From Candidatus Latescibacterota bacterium (GTDB lineage: Bacteria > Latescibacterota > UBA2968 > UBA8231): 48,572 bases of DNA. The translations under genes and the position numbers were made by a program. Every line of letters begins with the position of its first letter. Position 1 is the stretch's first letter. The notes under the pieces are model-generated. The model was not told where the DNA came from, ran no database searches, and saw only the letters and a list, made by a program, of their open reading frames with translations. Below, piece after piece: positions 1 through 12,311 of the stretch. Location of the stretch: positions 2,501 to 51,072 of the forward strand of contig SICG01000006.1 in the NCBI GenBank assembly GCA_009691525.1, in the 5' to 3' direction.

Positions 1-2467
<2,467 letters not shown>

Positions 2468-2562
2468 ATCATAATCTTCCTACGGCATTTTGGAGTTCTC
2501 GAAGAGACTCAACTACGCTAGGTATATCTTCTGTGCAGATCTATATTCGATAATTTGACTTT

Positions 2563-2678
2563 TCCGGTGGCTATAGCGGAGGGGAAACACCTCTTCCCAT
2601 TCCGAACAGAGTAGTTAAGCCCTCCTGCGCCGATGGTACTGCTGGGGACACCTGGTGGGAGAGTAGGACGCTGCCGGA
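2563..2678 (+). rRNA. rrf: 5S ribosomal RNA
   Basis: A 116-nt 5S rRNA lies 95 bp after the 23S gene. The two ends (TCCGG at 2563 and CCGGA at 2674) pair to form helix I. The internal segment with CCATTCCGAACAG at 2599-2611 is the conserved loop B/helix III region. The 95-bp spacer shows no tRNA. An intrinsic terminator follows, so this is the end of an rRNA operon in the order 23S-5S. Confidence 0.95.
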
Positions 2679-2697
2679 TTTTTCGATTACACCCCTT

Positions 2698-2728
2698 GAC
2701 CCATCCATGCGGATGGGTCTTTTTTTTT
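2698..2728 (+). terminator. Intrinsic terminator of the rRNA operon
   Basis: A perfect 9-bp stem (GACCCATCC at 2698-2706 with GGATGGGTC at 2711-2719) and a 4-nt loop are followed by nine T residues. It lies 19 bp after the 5S gene, the textbook arrangement for the end of an rRNA operon. Confidence 0.93.
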
Positions 2729-2739
2729 ATCCCTCCGTG

Positions 2740-2769
2740 TTGACATCCCCTATGTATTCATTGTAACTT
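2740..2769 (+). promoter_or_regulatory. Candidate promoter for the EF-G paralogue
   Basis: A perfect TTGACA at 2740-2745 is followed 18 nt later by TAACTT (2764-2769), a weak -10. The leader that follows holds a small hairpin, TTCGCG/CGCGAA at 2779-2797. The position just after the rRNA terminator and before the gene at 2840 supports independent transcription. The -10 match is only 3 of 6, so this is tentative. Confidence 0.4.
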
Positions 2770-2839
2770 AAGCCGCATTTCGCGACTTCGGCGCGAAGTA
2801 ATTATAGTCGCTCTGTAGCAAATCCGCTTTTCGGAGGGG

Positions 2840-4909
2840 ATGGTCGTGGCCTATACTACCGCACAGATCAGAAATGTGACTTTGACCGGACATAGTGGGG
2901 CCGGCAAGACTGCGCTGGCTGAAGCAATGCTCTACACTGCCGGACAGCTCAAAAGATTGGGTCGCATCGCGGATGGAACCACGGCTTCGGACTACACTAA
3001 AGAAGAGACTGAACGAAAGATTTCGCTGACGGCGACGGCGCTCAGTTGCCCATGGAGTGGCCATCAGTTGAATATCCTCGATGCCCCCGGTTATGCAGAT
3101 TTCTTTGCCGAGGCCCAGTCGGCCATGCGGGCGGTGGACGCTGCGGTGGTGGTGGTGGATGCGCCTTTGGGGATCCAGATCGGCACCGAGCGCGTATGGG
3201 GACAGGCCGCCCAGGCCAGGCTACCCCGCTTGCTCTTCGTCAATAAGTTAGACCACGCGAATTTGGATGTTGACAGCCTGCAGGAGCACCTGAAGGAGCG
3301 TCTGGGGCGACAGGTTGTGCCCCTGCAATTGCCGGTGAATCCGGGGCCTGGTTTCAATCAACTGATCGACCTAGTGCAGATGCGCCTATTCTCTTACAAG
3401 AATGGGGTGTCCGAGCAGGGGGCTATTCCCAGCCAACTGGAAAGCCGAGCCCGGGAACTGCACCAACAACTGGTGGAGGCGGTGGCCGAGACCGACGAGA
3501 CGCTGATGGAAAAGTACTTCAGCGAGGGCGAGCTGGCTCCCGAGGAGTTGGCGGTGGGATTGCGGCGGGCGGTCCTCCAGGCGCAGATGTTTCCCCTTTG
3601 TTTTGGTGATGCCTACAATAACGTGGGCACCGATCGTCTCCTGGATGCCCTGGTCCAGTACTGCCCTTCGCCTGAGGAAGCACCTGGGCTTCATTTTACC
3701 CAGGGGAGCGAAGAGGTGCAGTTGGAGGCCAGGGCCGAAGCTCCGCTGGTGGCGTTTGTCTTCAAGACCGTGGGCGAGCAACATGTGGGAGAAATGACCC
3801 TGTTGCGGCTCTTCGCGGGTCGGCTCAAGCCTGGAGACGAGGTGGCCAACTCGAGCAAGAATACCACCGAACGCATCGGCCAGATCTTCCAGCTCAACGG
3901 CCATGCCCGCACCGAGGTGCCCGAGGCCAAGGCCGGTGACATTGTGGCGCTGGTCAAGCTGAAGGACACCCATACTGGCAACACTCTTTGCGGCAAAGGC
4001 AAATTAGTCGTGCTGCCTGGAATCGATTTCCCCGAACCGCTCATCCGGGTGGCCGTCTCGGCCAAGGAGAAGGGTGGCGAGGACCGACTGGCGCTCGGAA
4101 TGGCCAGGTTACATGAAGAGGACCCGAGTTTTATCTTTAGGTACGACGGTGAGGTGAGCCAGTCCGTGCTGCTGACCCAGGGAGATATCCACCTGAGTAC
4201 TCTGCTCCAGCGACTGAAGGCCCGCTTTGGCGTGGAAGTTAGTCTCGAGGCCCCCAAGATCCCCTATCGCGAGACGGTCAAGGGGCGGGCCGAAGGCCAC
4301 CACCGCCACAAAAAACAGAGCGGCGGGCGCGGCCAGTTCGGCGAAGTTTTCCTGCGCATCGCCCCCAAGGGTCGTGGCGAGGGGTTCGAGTTTATCGATG
4401 AAGTGGTGGGCGGTGCCATTCCTCGCAATTTCATCCCGGCAATCGAAAAAGGACTCACCGAGTCGCTGGTTGAAGGCCCCCTAGCGGGTTGTCAGGTGGT
4501 GGATGTAGCCGTGGCGGTGTATGATGGCAAGTACCACGAAGTGGACTCGGACGAGGTTTCTTTTAAGATTGCCTCATCCCAGGCCTTCAAGGATGTCTTT
4601 CTCAAGGCCAAACCCATTCTGCTCGAACCGATCTACAGCCTGAGCATCACGGTGCCCGAGGAGTTCATGGGCGATGTGATGGGGGACCTCTCGGCGCGCC
4701 GGGGGCGGATCAGCGGCATGGACACCGAGGGCCACTACCAGATCATCCACGCCGAGGCCCCCTTGGCCGAGATCGACCGTTACGCCACGGCGCTGCGTTC
4801 GCTGACCCAGGGGCGTGGCATGCATGCCCAGAAATTCGAGCGCTACGAGGAGGTGCCGGCCGCCATCTTGGATCATGTCCTGGCAGAGGCCAAACGGCCG
4901 GCCGCCTGA
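2840..4909 (+). CDS. Elongation factor G-like translational GTPase (EF-G paralogue)
   Basis: A 689-aa full-length member of the EF-G family: G domain (about 1-270), domain II (290-380), III (390-460), IV (465-590) and V (595-680). G1 is GHSGAGKT at 17-24, G3 is DAPGYADF at 81-88 and G4 is NKLD at 135-138. True EF-G has AHIDAGKT and DTPGHVDF, so the catalytic His is Tyr85 here. This is the pattern of the EF-G2/FusA2 paralogues of uncertain function, not the main elongation factor. GGAGG at 2833-2837 sits only 2 nt before ATG 2840 but 8 nt before an in-frame GTG at 2846, which may be the true start and would give a protein beginning MAYTTAQ. The gene stands alone between an rRNA terminator and its own terminator, with no rpsL, rpsG or tuf beside it. 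Confidence 0.9.
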   Translation: MVVAYTTAQIRNVTLTGHSGAGKTALAEAMLYTAGQLKRLGRIADGTTASDYTKEETERKISLTATALSCPWSGHQLNILDAPGYADFFAEAQSAMRAVDAAVVVVDAPLGIQIGTERVWGQAAQARLPRLLFVNKLDHANLDVDSLQEHLKERLGRQVVPLQLPVNPGPGFNQLIDLVQMRLFSYKNGVSEQGAIPSQLESRARELHQQLVEAVAETDETLMEKYFSEGELAPEELAVGLRRAVLQAQMFPLCFGDAYNNVGTDRLLDALVQYCPSPEEAPGLHFTQGSEEVQLEARAEAPLVAFVFKTVGEQHVGEMTLLRLFAGRLKPGDEVANSSKNTTERIGQIFQLNGHARTEVPEAKAGDIVALVKLKDTHTGNTLCGKGKLVVLPGIDFPEPLIRVAVSAKEKGGEDRLALGMARLHEEDPSFIFRYDGEVSQSVLLTQGDIHLSTLLQRLKARFGVEVSLEAPKIPYRETVKGRAEGHHRHKKQSGGRGQFGEVFLRIAPKGRGEGFEFIDEVVGGAIPRNFIPAIEKGLTESLVEGPLAGCQVVDVAVAVYDGKYHEVDSDEVSFKIASSQAFKDVFLKAKPILLEPIYSLSITVPEEFMGDVMGDLSARRGRISGMDTEGHYQIIHAEAPLAEIDRYATALRSLTQGRGMHAQKFERYEEVPAAILDHVLAEAKRPAA

Positions 4910-4933
4910 TCCGCAAGATCGCGCGGTGCCCAG

Positions 4934-4974
4934 GAGCGGTCCTCGCTGATGCGGGGGGCGTTCTTTGTTTTTTT
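4934..4974 (+). terminator. Intrinsic terminator after the EF-G paralogue
   Basis: A 13-position stem (arms 4934-4946 and 4951-4963, loop TGAT) has one mismatch and a few G-T pairs. It is followed by TTTGTTTTTTT at 4964-4974. It begins 24 bp after the stop codon. Confidence 0.8.
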
Positions 4975-5010
4975 AGGTATTTTCCCGAGGGAAGAGCGTC
5001 AGTGGTTCTC

Positions 5011-5039
5011 TTGCTTTGGCCTTGGAATTGTGATACATT
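5011..5039 (+). promoter_or_regulatory. Candidate sigma-70 promoter for the yebC-ruv operon
   Basis: TTGCTT (5011-5016), a 17-nt spacer and TACATT (5034-5039). It lies between the preceding terminator and the yebC start at 5090, giving a leader of about 45 nt. This is the last clear promoter before a run of tightly packed co-directional genes. Confidence 0.5.
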
Positions 5040-5089
5040 TTCATAGATTTTCCCTAAGCTTACCGTTTCGGGCAGGGAGAGCATCGAGT

Positions 5090-5842
5090 ATGTCAGGCCA
5101 TTCCAAATGGAGTACGATCAAAAGGAAAAAAGGTGCCAAGGACGCGGAGCGCGGCAAACTTTTTACCAAATTGATCAAGGAGGTGACGGTGGCTGCACGC
5201 AGCGGCGGAGATGACACCGGCAACTCCCGCTTGCGCACCGCCGTCCAGAACGCCAGGGCTGCGAACATGCCCAATGCCACTATAGAACGGGCCATCCGGA
5301 GGGGCACCGGCGAGGAACCGGGGGTGGTCTACGAAGAGGTGCTCTACGAAGGTTACGGACCTGGTGGGGTGGCAGTCATCGTCGAGGGGCTGACCGACAA
5401 CAAGAACCGCACGGTGCCCGCAGTTCGCCATGTTTTTAGCCGGCACAACGGCAATCTGGCGGAGAAAGGGGCGGTGGCCTGGATGTTCGCCCAGAAAGGG
5501 GTCATCGAGGTGGACAAGAACCTCATCGGCGAAGAGGAGTTGATGCTGCTGGTGCTCGATGCTGGGGCCGAGGATATGCAGGACGGGGGCGAGGTCCACG
5601 AGATTGTGGTACCATTGGCTGGCTTTGAGGCCGTGAAGCAGGTTCTGGGGGAAAAGAGCATCGCCAGTAGCCAAACGTCGCTGGCGTGGTTGCCGCAGAA
5701 CCTGCTGGTGGTGGAATCGAGGGACGTGGAGCCCATTATCAACTTGCTCGAGGCGCTCGAAGATCTCGAAGATGTTCAAAAAGTTTACTCCAACTTTGAC
5801 ATGCCCGAAGCAGATTTGCAGCGGCTGCTGGCTTCGGCCTGA
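5090..5842 (+). CDS. yebC: YebC/PmpR family transcriptional regulator or translation-aiding protein
   Basis: A 250-aa member of the YebC/PmpR (TACO1) family, whose members act as DNA-binding regulators or help ribosomes through proline stretches. The N-terminus carries the family hallmark GHSKWSTIKRKKGAKD (3-18), followed by the usual three-domain length. The frame is open from 4949, but ATG 5090 matches the family N-terminus exactly and has AGGGAGA about 10 nt upstream; the upstream residues look like non-coding leader. It lies 33 bp before ruvC, a very common bacterial neighbourhood, which supports co-transcription with the Holliday-junction genes. Confidence 0.95.
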   Translation: MSGHSKWSTIKRKKGAKDAERGKLFTKLIKEVTVAARSGGDDTGNSRLRTAVQNARAANMPNATIERAIRRGTGEEPGVVYEEVLYEGYGPGGVAVIVEGLTDNKNRTVPAVRHVFSRHNGNLAEKGAVAWMFAQKGVIEVDKNLIGEEELMLLVLDAGAEDMQDGGEVHEIVVPLAGFEAVKQVLGEKSIASSQTSLAWLPQNLLVVESRDVEPIINLLEALEDLEDVQKVYSNFDMPEADLQRLLASA

Positions 5843-5875
5843 TCCTGATTTTCTCTTTCAGTACTATGGGGCGCT

Positions 5876-6421
5876 TTGATCGTTCTCGGCATCGATCCCA
5901 GCAGTACCAGCACCGGCTATGGTCTGATTGAGGAGGTGCGGCAGCGCCAGTACCGTTATCTGGACTGTGGCTGCATACGCCCCGGCGCCGGCTTGGCCTT
6001 TGAGGACAGGTTGGTTTTTATTTACGATCATTTGATGCAGCTGCTCACTCGGTGTACCCCCGATGCGGTGGCGGTGGAAAGCACCTTTTTTGGCAAGGAT
6101 GCAGCTGCTGCCGCCAAACTGGGCCAGGCGCGTGGGGTAATCCTGCTGGCGGCCCGCAAGGCTGGACGGCCGATAGCGCATTACCCGCCGGCCGAAGTGA
6201 AGAAATCGGTGGTCGGGCACGGCCGGGCCACCAAGGAGCAGGTCCGTTTCATGGTCTGCCGGCTGCTGGCGCTTAAGGAACTGCCCAGGTCCCTTGACGC
6301 TTCGGACGCCTTGGCCATCGCCCTGTGCCACTGCTTTCAGCCGGGACGCCATCTGCCACCGCCTTCTGCCCGACGCCGACCCGAGGTGGAGGCCCTCTTG
6401 CAGCGGGTAGTCAGGCGGTGA
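5876..6421 (+). CDS. ruvC: Crossover junction endodeoxyribonuclease RuvC
   Basis: A 181-aa RuvC, the nuclease that resolves Holliday junctions with RuvAB. The RNase H-like fold and acidic metal ligands are all present: D7 in VLGID, E68 in AVES, and D141/D144 in LDASDALAIAL. The start is TTG at 5876, giving MIVLGID; the nearby ATG at 5866 is out of frame. No strong Shine-Dalgarno is seen, so translation may be coupled to yebC. The stop overlaps the GTG start of ruvA by 4 bp. Confidence 0.96.
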   Translation: MIVLGIDPSSTSTGYGLIEEVRQRQYRYLDCGCIRPGAGLAFEDRLVFIYDHLMQLLTRCTPDAVAVESTFFGKDAAAAAKLGQARGVILLAARKAGRPIAHYPPAEVKKSVVGHGRATKEQVRFMVCRLLALKELPRSLDASDALAIALCHCFQPGRHLPPPSARRRPEVEALLQRVVRR

Positions 6422-7008
6422 TCACCCACGTGCGGGGCAGGCTGGTGCACAAGGCGCCGACCCGGGCGGTGGTGGAGGCGGGGGGGATCGGCTATGAGGT
6501 GGCTATTTCCCTGGCCACCTACGGGCAATTGCCCGAGACCGGGGTCGAGGTGCTGCTCCTCACTCACGATTACATCCGCGAGGACCGCCAGGACCTCTTT
6601 GGTTTTGTCGAGGAGTCCGAGCGCGAGATGTTCCGGCTGCTGATCGGAGTTGCAGGCATTGGCCCGGTCCTGGCGCAGACCGTGCTTTCTGGGATGGCGG
6701 TGGCGGACCTGCAGGCGACGATTTTCCATGAGCGGGTGCGGGACCTGACCGGGATCAAAGGCATCGGCAAGAAGACGGCCGAGCGAATGATCATAGAACT
6801 GAAAGACAAGGTCCAGTTGAGCGGCGCGACGACGGCGGGCCTCGGTGCCCTGGCACCTCCTCGGGCAGTGGAAGAGGCCGTGCTGGCCCTTACCGCGCTA
6901 GGCATCACCTCATTGGCTGCCCGCCAGGCAGTGCAGCGGGTTGTCGAGAAGGAGGGGACTGAATTGAGTGCGTCGCAGCTGATCAAACGCGCCCTCCAGG
7001 AGCGCTGA
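6418..7008 (+). CDS. ruvA: Holliday junction branch migration protein RuvA
   Basis: A 196-aa RuvA that binds the four-way junction as a tetramer and recruits RuvB. The N-terminal OB fold begins with [12 protein letters not shown]. Tandem helix-hairpin-helix motifs follow ([17 protein letters not shown] near 83-99 and [20 protein letters not shown] near 118-137), then a C-terminal RuvB-binding domain (about 150-196). The open frame extends back to 6325, but GTG 6418 overlaps the ruvC stop as GTGA and gives the normal length. The order ruvC-ruvA-ruvB is standard. Confidence 0.96.
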   Translation: MITHVRGRLVHKAPTRAVVEAGGIGYEVAISLATYGQLPETGVEVLLLTHDYIREDRQDLFGFVEESEREMFRLLIGVAGIGPVLAQTVLSGMAVADLQATIFHERVRDLTGIKGIGKKTAERMIIELKDKVQLSGATTAGLGALAPPRAVEEAVLALTALGITSLAARQAVQRVVEKEGTELSASQLIKRALQER

Positions 7009-7027
7009 AGCCCCGAACAGGCCAAAA

Positions 7028-8047
7028 ATGGCAACGCGAATCGTGGAAGCGCAGGCAGACGGAGAAGAGCGGGAGTTCGACCAGGCTCTGCGCCCCAACT
7101 CGTTGGACGAGATGATGGGGCAGGCCAAGGTCAAAGAACAGCTTCGAATCGGGATCGAGGCGGCCAAACAGCGGGCCGAGGCTATGGACCACGTGCTGCT
7201 TTACGGGCCGCCGGGGTTGGGTAAGACCACCATTTCCTATGTGATCGCCCGCGAACTGGGAGTGCAGATTCACCCCACCTCGGGTCCGCTGCTGGAGAGG
7301 CCGGGGGACCTAGTCGGTATCCTCACCAACCTCGGGCCGCGCGACGTGCTCTTCATCGACGAGATCCACCGGGTCAACCGGGTGGTGGAGGAATACCTCT
7401 ATTCGGCGATGGAAGACTATCGCATCGACATCATGATCGACCAGGGACCGCAGGCCCGTTCAGTGAACATCCCCCTGGAGCCCTTCACCCTGGTGGGGGC
7501 CACCACCAGGCAGGGGCTGCTGACCTCGCCCATGCGGGCGCGCTTCGGGATTACCGGGTACCTCGATTATTATTCGGTGGAGGAGCTGGCCCAGATTATC
7601 AGGCGGGATGCGCGTCTGCTCAAATTTCGCGTTGACGAGGACGGGGCAGTGGAGATCGCCCGCCGTTCGCGCGGCACCGCCCGGCTGGCCAAACGCTGGC
7701 TGCGGCGGGTGCGCGACTATGCCCAGGTGGAGGGTGACGGCACCATCGACGCCCCAGTGGTGGGCAAGGCCCTAGAGCTGCTCAATGTGGATGCCACCGG
7801 TCTGGACGAGATCGATATCAAGCTGCTGCGGGCCGTCATCGACAAGTTCAACGGCGGGCCGGTGGGTTTGAGCAACCTGGCTGCCGTCATCGGCGAAGAC
7901 GAGGAAACGCTCGAAGAAGTCTACGAGCCCTACCTGATCAAGGAGGGTTTCCTCAAGCGCACCCCCCGAGGACGGCAGGCCATGGCGCGGGCGTACGAGC
8001 ACCTGGGAAAGGCGCTGCCCGAAGGTCCGCAGCTAAATCTGTTGTGA
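7028..8047 (+). CDS. ruvB: Holliday junction branch migration ATPase RuvB
   Basis: A 339-aa AAA+ motor that drives branch migration. Walker A GPPGLGKT at 60-67, Walker B with DEIH at 111-114 and sensor 1 GATTR at 157-161 are intact, followed by a C-terminal winged helix (about 255-330). The segment RGTARLAKR (215-223) differs slightly from the usual RGTPRIANR. It starts 20 bp after ruvA, and its stop overlaps the next gene by 4 bp (GTGA). Confidence 0.97.
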   Translation: MATRIVEAQADGEEREFDQALRPNSLDEMMGQAKVKEQLRIGIEAAKQRAEAMDHVLLYGPPGLGKTTISYVIARELGVQIHPTSGPLLERPGDLVGILTNLGPRDVLFIDEIHRVNRVVEEYLYSAMEDYRIDIMIDQGPQARSVNIPLEPFTLVGATTRQGLLTSPMRARFGITGYLDYYSVEELAQIIRRDARLLKFRVDEDGAVEIARRSRGTARLAKRWLRRVRDYAQVEGDGTIDAPVVGKALELLNVDATGLDEIDIKLLRAVIDKFNGGPVGLSNLAAVIGEDEETLEEVYEPYLIKEGFLKRTPRGRQAMARAYEHLGKALPEGPQLNLL

Positions 8048-8721
8048 AGGGCAAACTGATCCTCGCCTTGGACACGGCCACCCCGGCGGGCAGTGTCGCT
8101 CTGGTAGATGAGGAGCGGACCCTGGTGAGTCGGTACTTCGACGTGGGGCTGCAGCACAGCCAGCGCCTTTTTGTCGAAGTAGAAGACGCCCTGAAAGTGG
8201 CCGGCTGTACTTTCGCTCAGGTGGGCGCCATCGCCGTGTCTATCGGCCCGGGATCTTTTACCGGGCTGAGGATCGGGTTGAGTGCCGCCAAGGGTTTTTG
8301 TCTGGCTGGAGCACTGCCCCTGGTGACGGTGTCCACTCTGGAGGTGCTGGCCGCGCGCCTGCCCTTTGCCCGTTACCCGGTTTGTCCGATGTTGGATGCG
8401 CGCAAGAGCGAGGTTTACACGGCCCTGTACGACACGAGTGCGGGCTGGCCCCGCCTCCTCGAAGCGCCCCGGGCCCTGGTGCCTCAGGTGCTGATGGCGG
8501 AGCGGGCGGGCATCCCCACCCTCTTCACTGGGGATGGCGCGTTGGCGTACAGCGAATTGGTGGCTGCCTGCCCGCAGGCTATGCAGGCGCCGTTTCCCTG
8601 TTCCCGGCCCGAGGCTGCGGTTCTGGGCTGGCTGGCCCAGGCCAGGCTGAAAGCCGGAGAAGTGGCTGACCTGGTGTCCGTGGAACCCGAGTACCTGCGG
8701 GGGCCTGGGGTGGGCGTTTGA
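8044..8721 (+). CDS. tsaB: tRNA threonylcarbamoyladenosine biosynthesis protein TsaB
   Basis: A 225-aa TsaB (YeaZ), the ASKHA-fold partner of TsaD in formation of t6A37 in tRNAs that read ANN codons. The N-terminal ILALDTATP (6-14) and the signature [13 protein letters not shown] (66-78) are diagnostic. The GTG start at 8044 overlaps the ruvB stop. The adjacent rimI is the usual partner in the tsaB-rimI pair; tsaD and tsaE are not in the window. Confidence 0.93.
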   Translation: MKGKLILALDTATPAGSVALVDEERTLVSRYFDVGLQHSQRLFVEVEDALKVAGCTFAQVGAIAVSIGPGSFTGLRIGLSAAKGFCLAGALPLVTVSTLEVLAARLPFARYPVCPMLDARKSEVYTALYDTSAGWPRLLEAPRALVPQVLMAERAGIPTLFTGDGALAYSELVAACPQAMQAPFPCSRPEAAVLGWLAQARLKAGEVADLVSVEPEYLRGPGVGV

Positions 8722-8737
8722 GAAAGGGAGGCCGCAG

Positions 8738-9217
8738 ATGGGCAGTGCCGGTTCCCCCGCCCAGCAGGGCCTCACTGCAGCGGGGCGTTTTGCCGCCCTG
8801 CAGGTCGCAGATCTGGAAGCGGTGGTCACTGTGGAGCGGAGATCCTTTGCCAATCCCTGGTCGGTGGAGGAGTTGGGCTGGGCAGTACAGGAAAAATCAG
8901 GGCTGTGTATGGGATTGTGGGTGGAGGAGGAACTGATCGGCTACGGTATCGGTCAGACGGAGGAGGGGCTCTTCCACCTGGCCAGCCTGGCCATCGCTCC
9001 TGCCTGGTGCCAGCAGGGCTGGGGGGGCCGACTGCTGCAGGAGCTGTTGAGCCAGGCCCGCCGGCGAGGATGCAAAGGGTGCCGATTGGAGGTGCGGATG
9101 GGCAACCGGGCTGCCCTCAGTCTCTACCGCTACTGGGCTTTCAGGGAGGAGGGGCGGCTGGCGAAATTCTACACCCGGCCAGTGGAAGATGGACTAGTCA
9201 TGTACCGCGAGCTGTAG
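8738..9217 (+). CDS. rimI: RimI-type ribosomal protein/tRNA-pathway GNAT acetyltransferase
   Basis: A 159-aa GNAT acetyltransferase. Core beta strands FHLASLAIAPAW (79-90), the acetyl-CoA loop around 91-100 and the C-terminal NRAALSLYRYWAF (123-135) with the conserved Asn and Tyr match RimI. The first 17 residues form an extra Gly/Ala/Gln-rich tail absent from most homologues. In the acetyl-CoA loop the usual Arg/Gln at its start appears to be Cys91 (CQQGWGG), a minor oddity. AAGGGAGG at 8724-8731 sits 6 nt before ATG 8738. Position after tsaB supports RimI, though substrate cannot be fixed from sequence. Confidence 0.88.
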   Translation: MGSAGSPAQQGLTAAGRFAALQVADLEAVVTVERRSFANPWSVEELGWAVQEKSGLCMGLWVEEELIGYGIGQTEEGLFHLASLAIAPAWCQQGWGGRLLQELLSQARRRGCKGCRLEVRMGNRAALSLYRYWAFREEGRLAKFYTRPVEDGLVMYREL

Positions 9218-9245
9218 TCATTATCAACCCGGGTAGGAGGAGGCC

Positions 9246-10355
<1,110 letters not shown>

Positions 10356-10377
10356 GAGGCGGGCCGGGGAGATTCCT

Positions 10378-11481
10378 TTGTCTTTTGCGCGCATCTGCGG
10401 TCAGGACCGCGCCAAGGCCATCGTTGCCGCCTGGTTGCGGAGCCGGCGCGTGCCGCACGCAGTGCTGATAAGCGGGCCTCCCGGCACCGGCAAGCGTTTC
10501 CTGGCCCTCGAATTGGCCAAAGCGCTCAATTGCCAGGCCAGAGGAGAGGCGGCCTGCGAGCGTTGCCCGCACTGCCGCAAGATGGCGGCGCTGGCCCATC
10601 CAGATCTGTGCATCCTGTTGCCGCAAAAGAAAAAGGAGGAGGAGGATCGCCAGTCCCCTCCCTGGGAGGAGGTATGGGCCGAGGTCCGGCCGGCCGCCCA
10701 GGAGTACCTGGAGCAGGAACTTTCGCTCACCCGCAGCCGCACCAACATTCCCAAGAAACACCTGCTGGCCCTGCAACGGGAACTCAGCTATGCGCCGATG
10801 GAGGCGCCCTGGAAGGTGGCGCTGATCTTTGAAGCCGAATGTATGCACCCGGCCGGGGCCAATGCTTTACTCAAGATTTTAGAGGAACCGCCGGCGCATG
10901 CCTGTTTTATCCTGGTTTCGTCTGCCCCCCAGCGACTGCTGCCCACGGTGCTGTCCCGCTGCCAGCGCCTGCCCCTGCAGCGGTTGGGGCTGGGCGAGCT
11001 GGCCGCCCAGTTGGAACAGGAGGGGGTCGAGCCCCAGCGGGCGGGTGTGGCCGCCCGCCTGGGGGAGGGCAGTCTGCAGCGGGCCAGACAGGTCGCCGCC
11101 GGCGAACTAGACCAGATCAGCCAACAGGTGGAGCAGTTTCTCCAGGCCGGGGTTGAGGGGCAGGACGGGGTGTATTGGGAACTGGTTGAAGAGCTGGGTA
11201 CGGACCGTCTGCGGCTGGAGCAGTTTCTGTCGCTGAGCAGCCATTATTTAAGAGATCTGTTCCTGCTCTCCTGCCAGCGTCCGGCAGCCTTGGCCCGCGC
11301 TGACCGTCTGGAGTTTCTCCAGCACTTGCAGTCCCGGCTGCCGGCCGAGCGGGTCGAGGAACTGGCCGTGGAACTGGACCGGGGATTTGGTTGCCTGGGG
11401 CGCAATGTACACGCGCCGCTGGTGCTGGCCGAGCTGTGGCGGCAGTTGCGCCAGGGCAGCCAGATGAGAGTTAGGGGATGA
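10378..11481 (+). CDS. holB: DNA polymerase III delta prime subunit
   Basis: A 367-aa clamp-loader subunit. The AAA+ N-domain has GPPGTGKR at 33-40 and the DnaX/HolB-type zinc ligands Cys52, Cys60, Cys63 and Cys66. NALLKILEEPP near 160-170 and VLSRCQRL near 190 (sensor 1/SRC motif) are typical. The C-terminal helical domain (about 250-365) is weakly conserved, as usual. TTG 10378 is preceded by GGGGAGA. The stop overlaps rsmA by 4 bp. It could be a second DnaX-like protein, but lack of a tau-like tail and the length favour delta prime. Confidence 0.87.
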   Translation: MSFARICGQDRAKAIVAAWLRSRRVPHAVLISGPPGTGKRFLALELAKALNCQARGEAACERCPHCRKMAALAHPDLCILLPQKKKEEEDRQSPPWEEVWAEVRPAAQEYLEQELSLTRSRTNIPKKHLLALQRELSYAPMEAPWKVALIFEAECMHPAGANALLKILEEPPAHACFILVSSAPQRLLPTVLSRCQRLPLQRLGLGELAAQLEQEGVEPQRAGVAARLGEGSLQRARQVAAGELDQISQQVEQFLQAGVEGQDGVYWELVEELGTDRLRLEQFLSLSSHYLRDLFLLSCQRPAALARADRLEFLQHLQSRLPAERVEELAVELDRGFGCLGRNVHAPLVLAELWRQLRQGSQMRVRG

Positions 11482-12308
11482 GCGCCGGCCTGCTGCCGCG
11501 TCCTCGCAAGCGTTTTGGTCAGCACTTTCTGGCCGATCAGAACATCGCTGAGCGCATCGTCGCTTTGGTCCAGCCCCTGCCCGGAGATCTGGTACTGGAA
11601 ATCGGGCCGGGACGCGGGGTGCTGACCCAGCGGCTGGTGGCCCGGGGTGGGCGGCTGGTGGCGGTGGAGATCGACCGCGACCTGGTTGCTTATCTGCGCC
11701 AGCGCCTGACCAGTCCCGACTTTCGCCTGATCGAGGGCGATATACTCGATCTGGACCTGGCCCAGTTGCTGCGCGAAGAAGACCGGGAACGCCTGCTGGT
11801 GGTGGGGAATCTGCCCTACAACATCACGGCACCGCTGCTCTTTGGTATGTTGGCACGGGCCGACCATATCCGTTCGGCCGTGTTGATGGTGCAACAGGAG
11901 GTGGCGCGCCGCCTGGCGGCCCGGCCTGGGACCAAGGACTACAGTCTGCTGACGGTGCTGCTGAGCTTGCGGGCCCAGGTCCACACCCGCATCCAGGTGG
12001 CACCCGGCGCCTTCAGGCCGGTGCCCAAGGTCCATTCCACCGTGGTGGAGGTGCAGTTTGAGCCGGCGCGTTATCCGGTGCAGGACGAGCGGATTTTTGG
12101 CCAGCTGGTGCGCACCTCCTTTGGCCAGCGCCGCAAGATGCTGCGCAATTCGCTGCTGGCCATCTGCGACGGCCAGCGGGAGGAACTGGAAACGCGGGCC
12201 GCCGCCGCCGGCATCGACCTGAGCCGTCGGCCCGAGACCCTGAGCCTGGAGGAATTCGGCCGTCTCAGCGACGCCTTTGCCGGGGCCAGGAGCGAAGCGG
12301 AGGTCTGA
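11478..12308 (+). CDS. rsmA: 16S rRNA (adenine1518/1519-N6)-dimethyltransferase RsmA (KsgA)
   Basis: A 276-aa S-adenosylmethionine-dependent methyltransferase that dimethylates two adenines in helix 45 of 16S rRNA. RKRFGQHFL (10-18) is the N-terminal signature, EIGPGRGVLT (41-50) the SAM-binding loop and NLPY (111-114) the catalytic N6-adenine motif. The C-terminal rRNA-contact region includes FGQRRKMLRNSL. The ATG overlaps the holB stop (ATGA), so the two are translationally coupled. Confidence 0.96.
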   Translation: MSAGLLPRPRKRFGQHFLADQNIAERIVALVQPLPGDLVLEIGPGRGVLTQRLVARGGRLVAVEIDRDLVAYLRQRLTSPDFRLIEGDILDLDLAQLLREEDRERLLVVGNLPYNITAPLLFGMLARADHIRSAVLMVQQEVARRLAARPGTKDYSLLTVLLSLRAQVHTRIQVAPGAFRPVPKVHSTVVEVQFEPARYPVQDERIFGQLVRTSFGQRRKMLRNSLLAICDGQREELETRAAAAGIDLSRRPETLSLEEFGRLSDAFAGARSEAEV

Positions 12309-12311
12309 ATT

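Noticed and set aside
4949-5089. Longer N-terminus for yebC
   Set aside because: It would run through the preceding T-run and the promoter, and the family starts exactly at ATG 5090.
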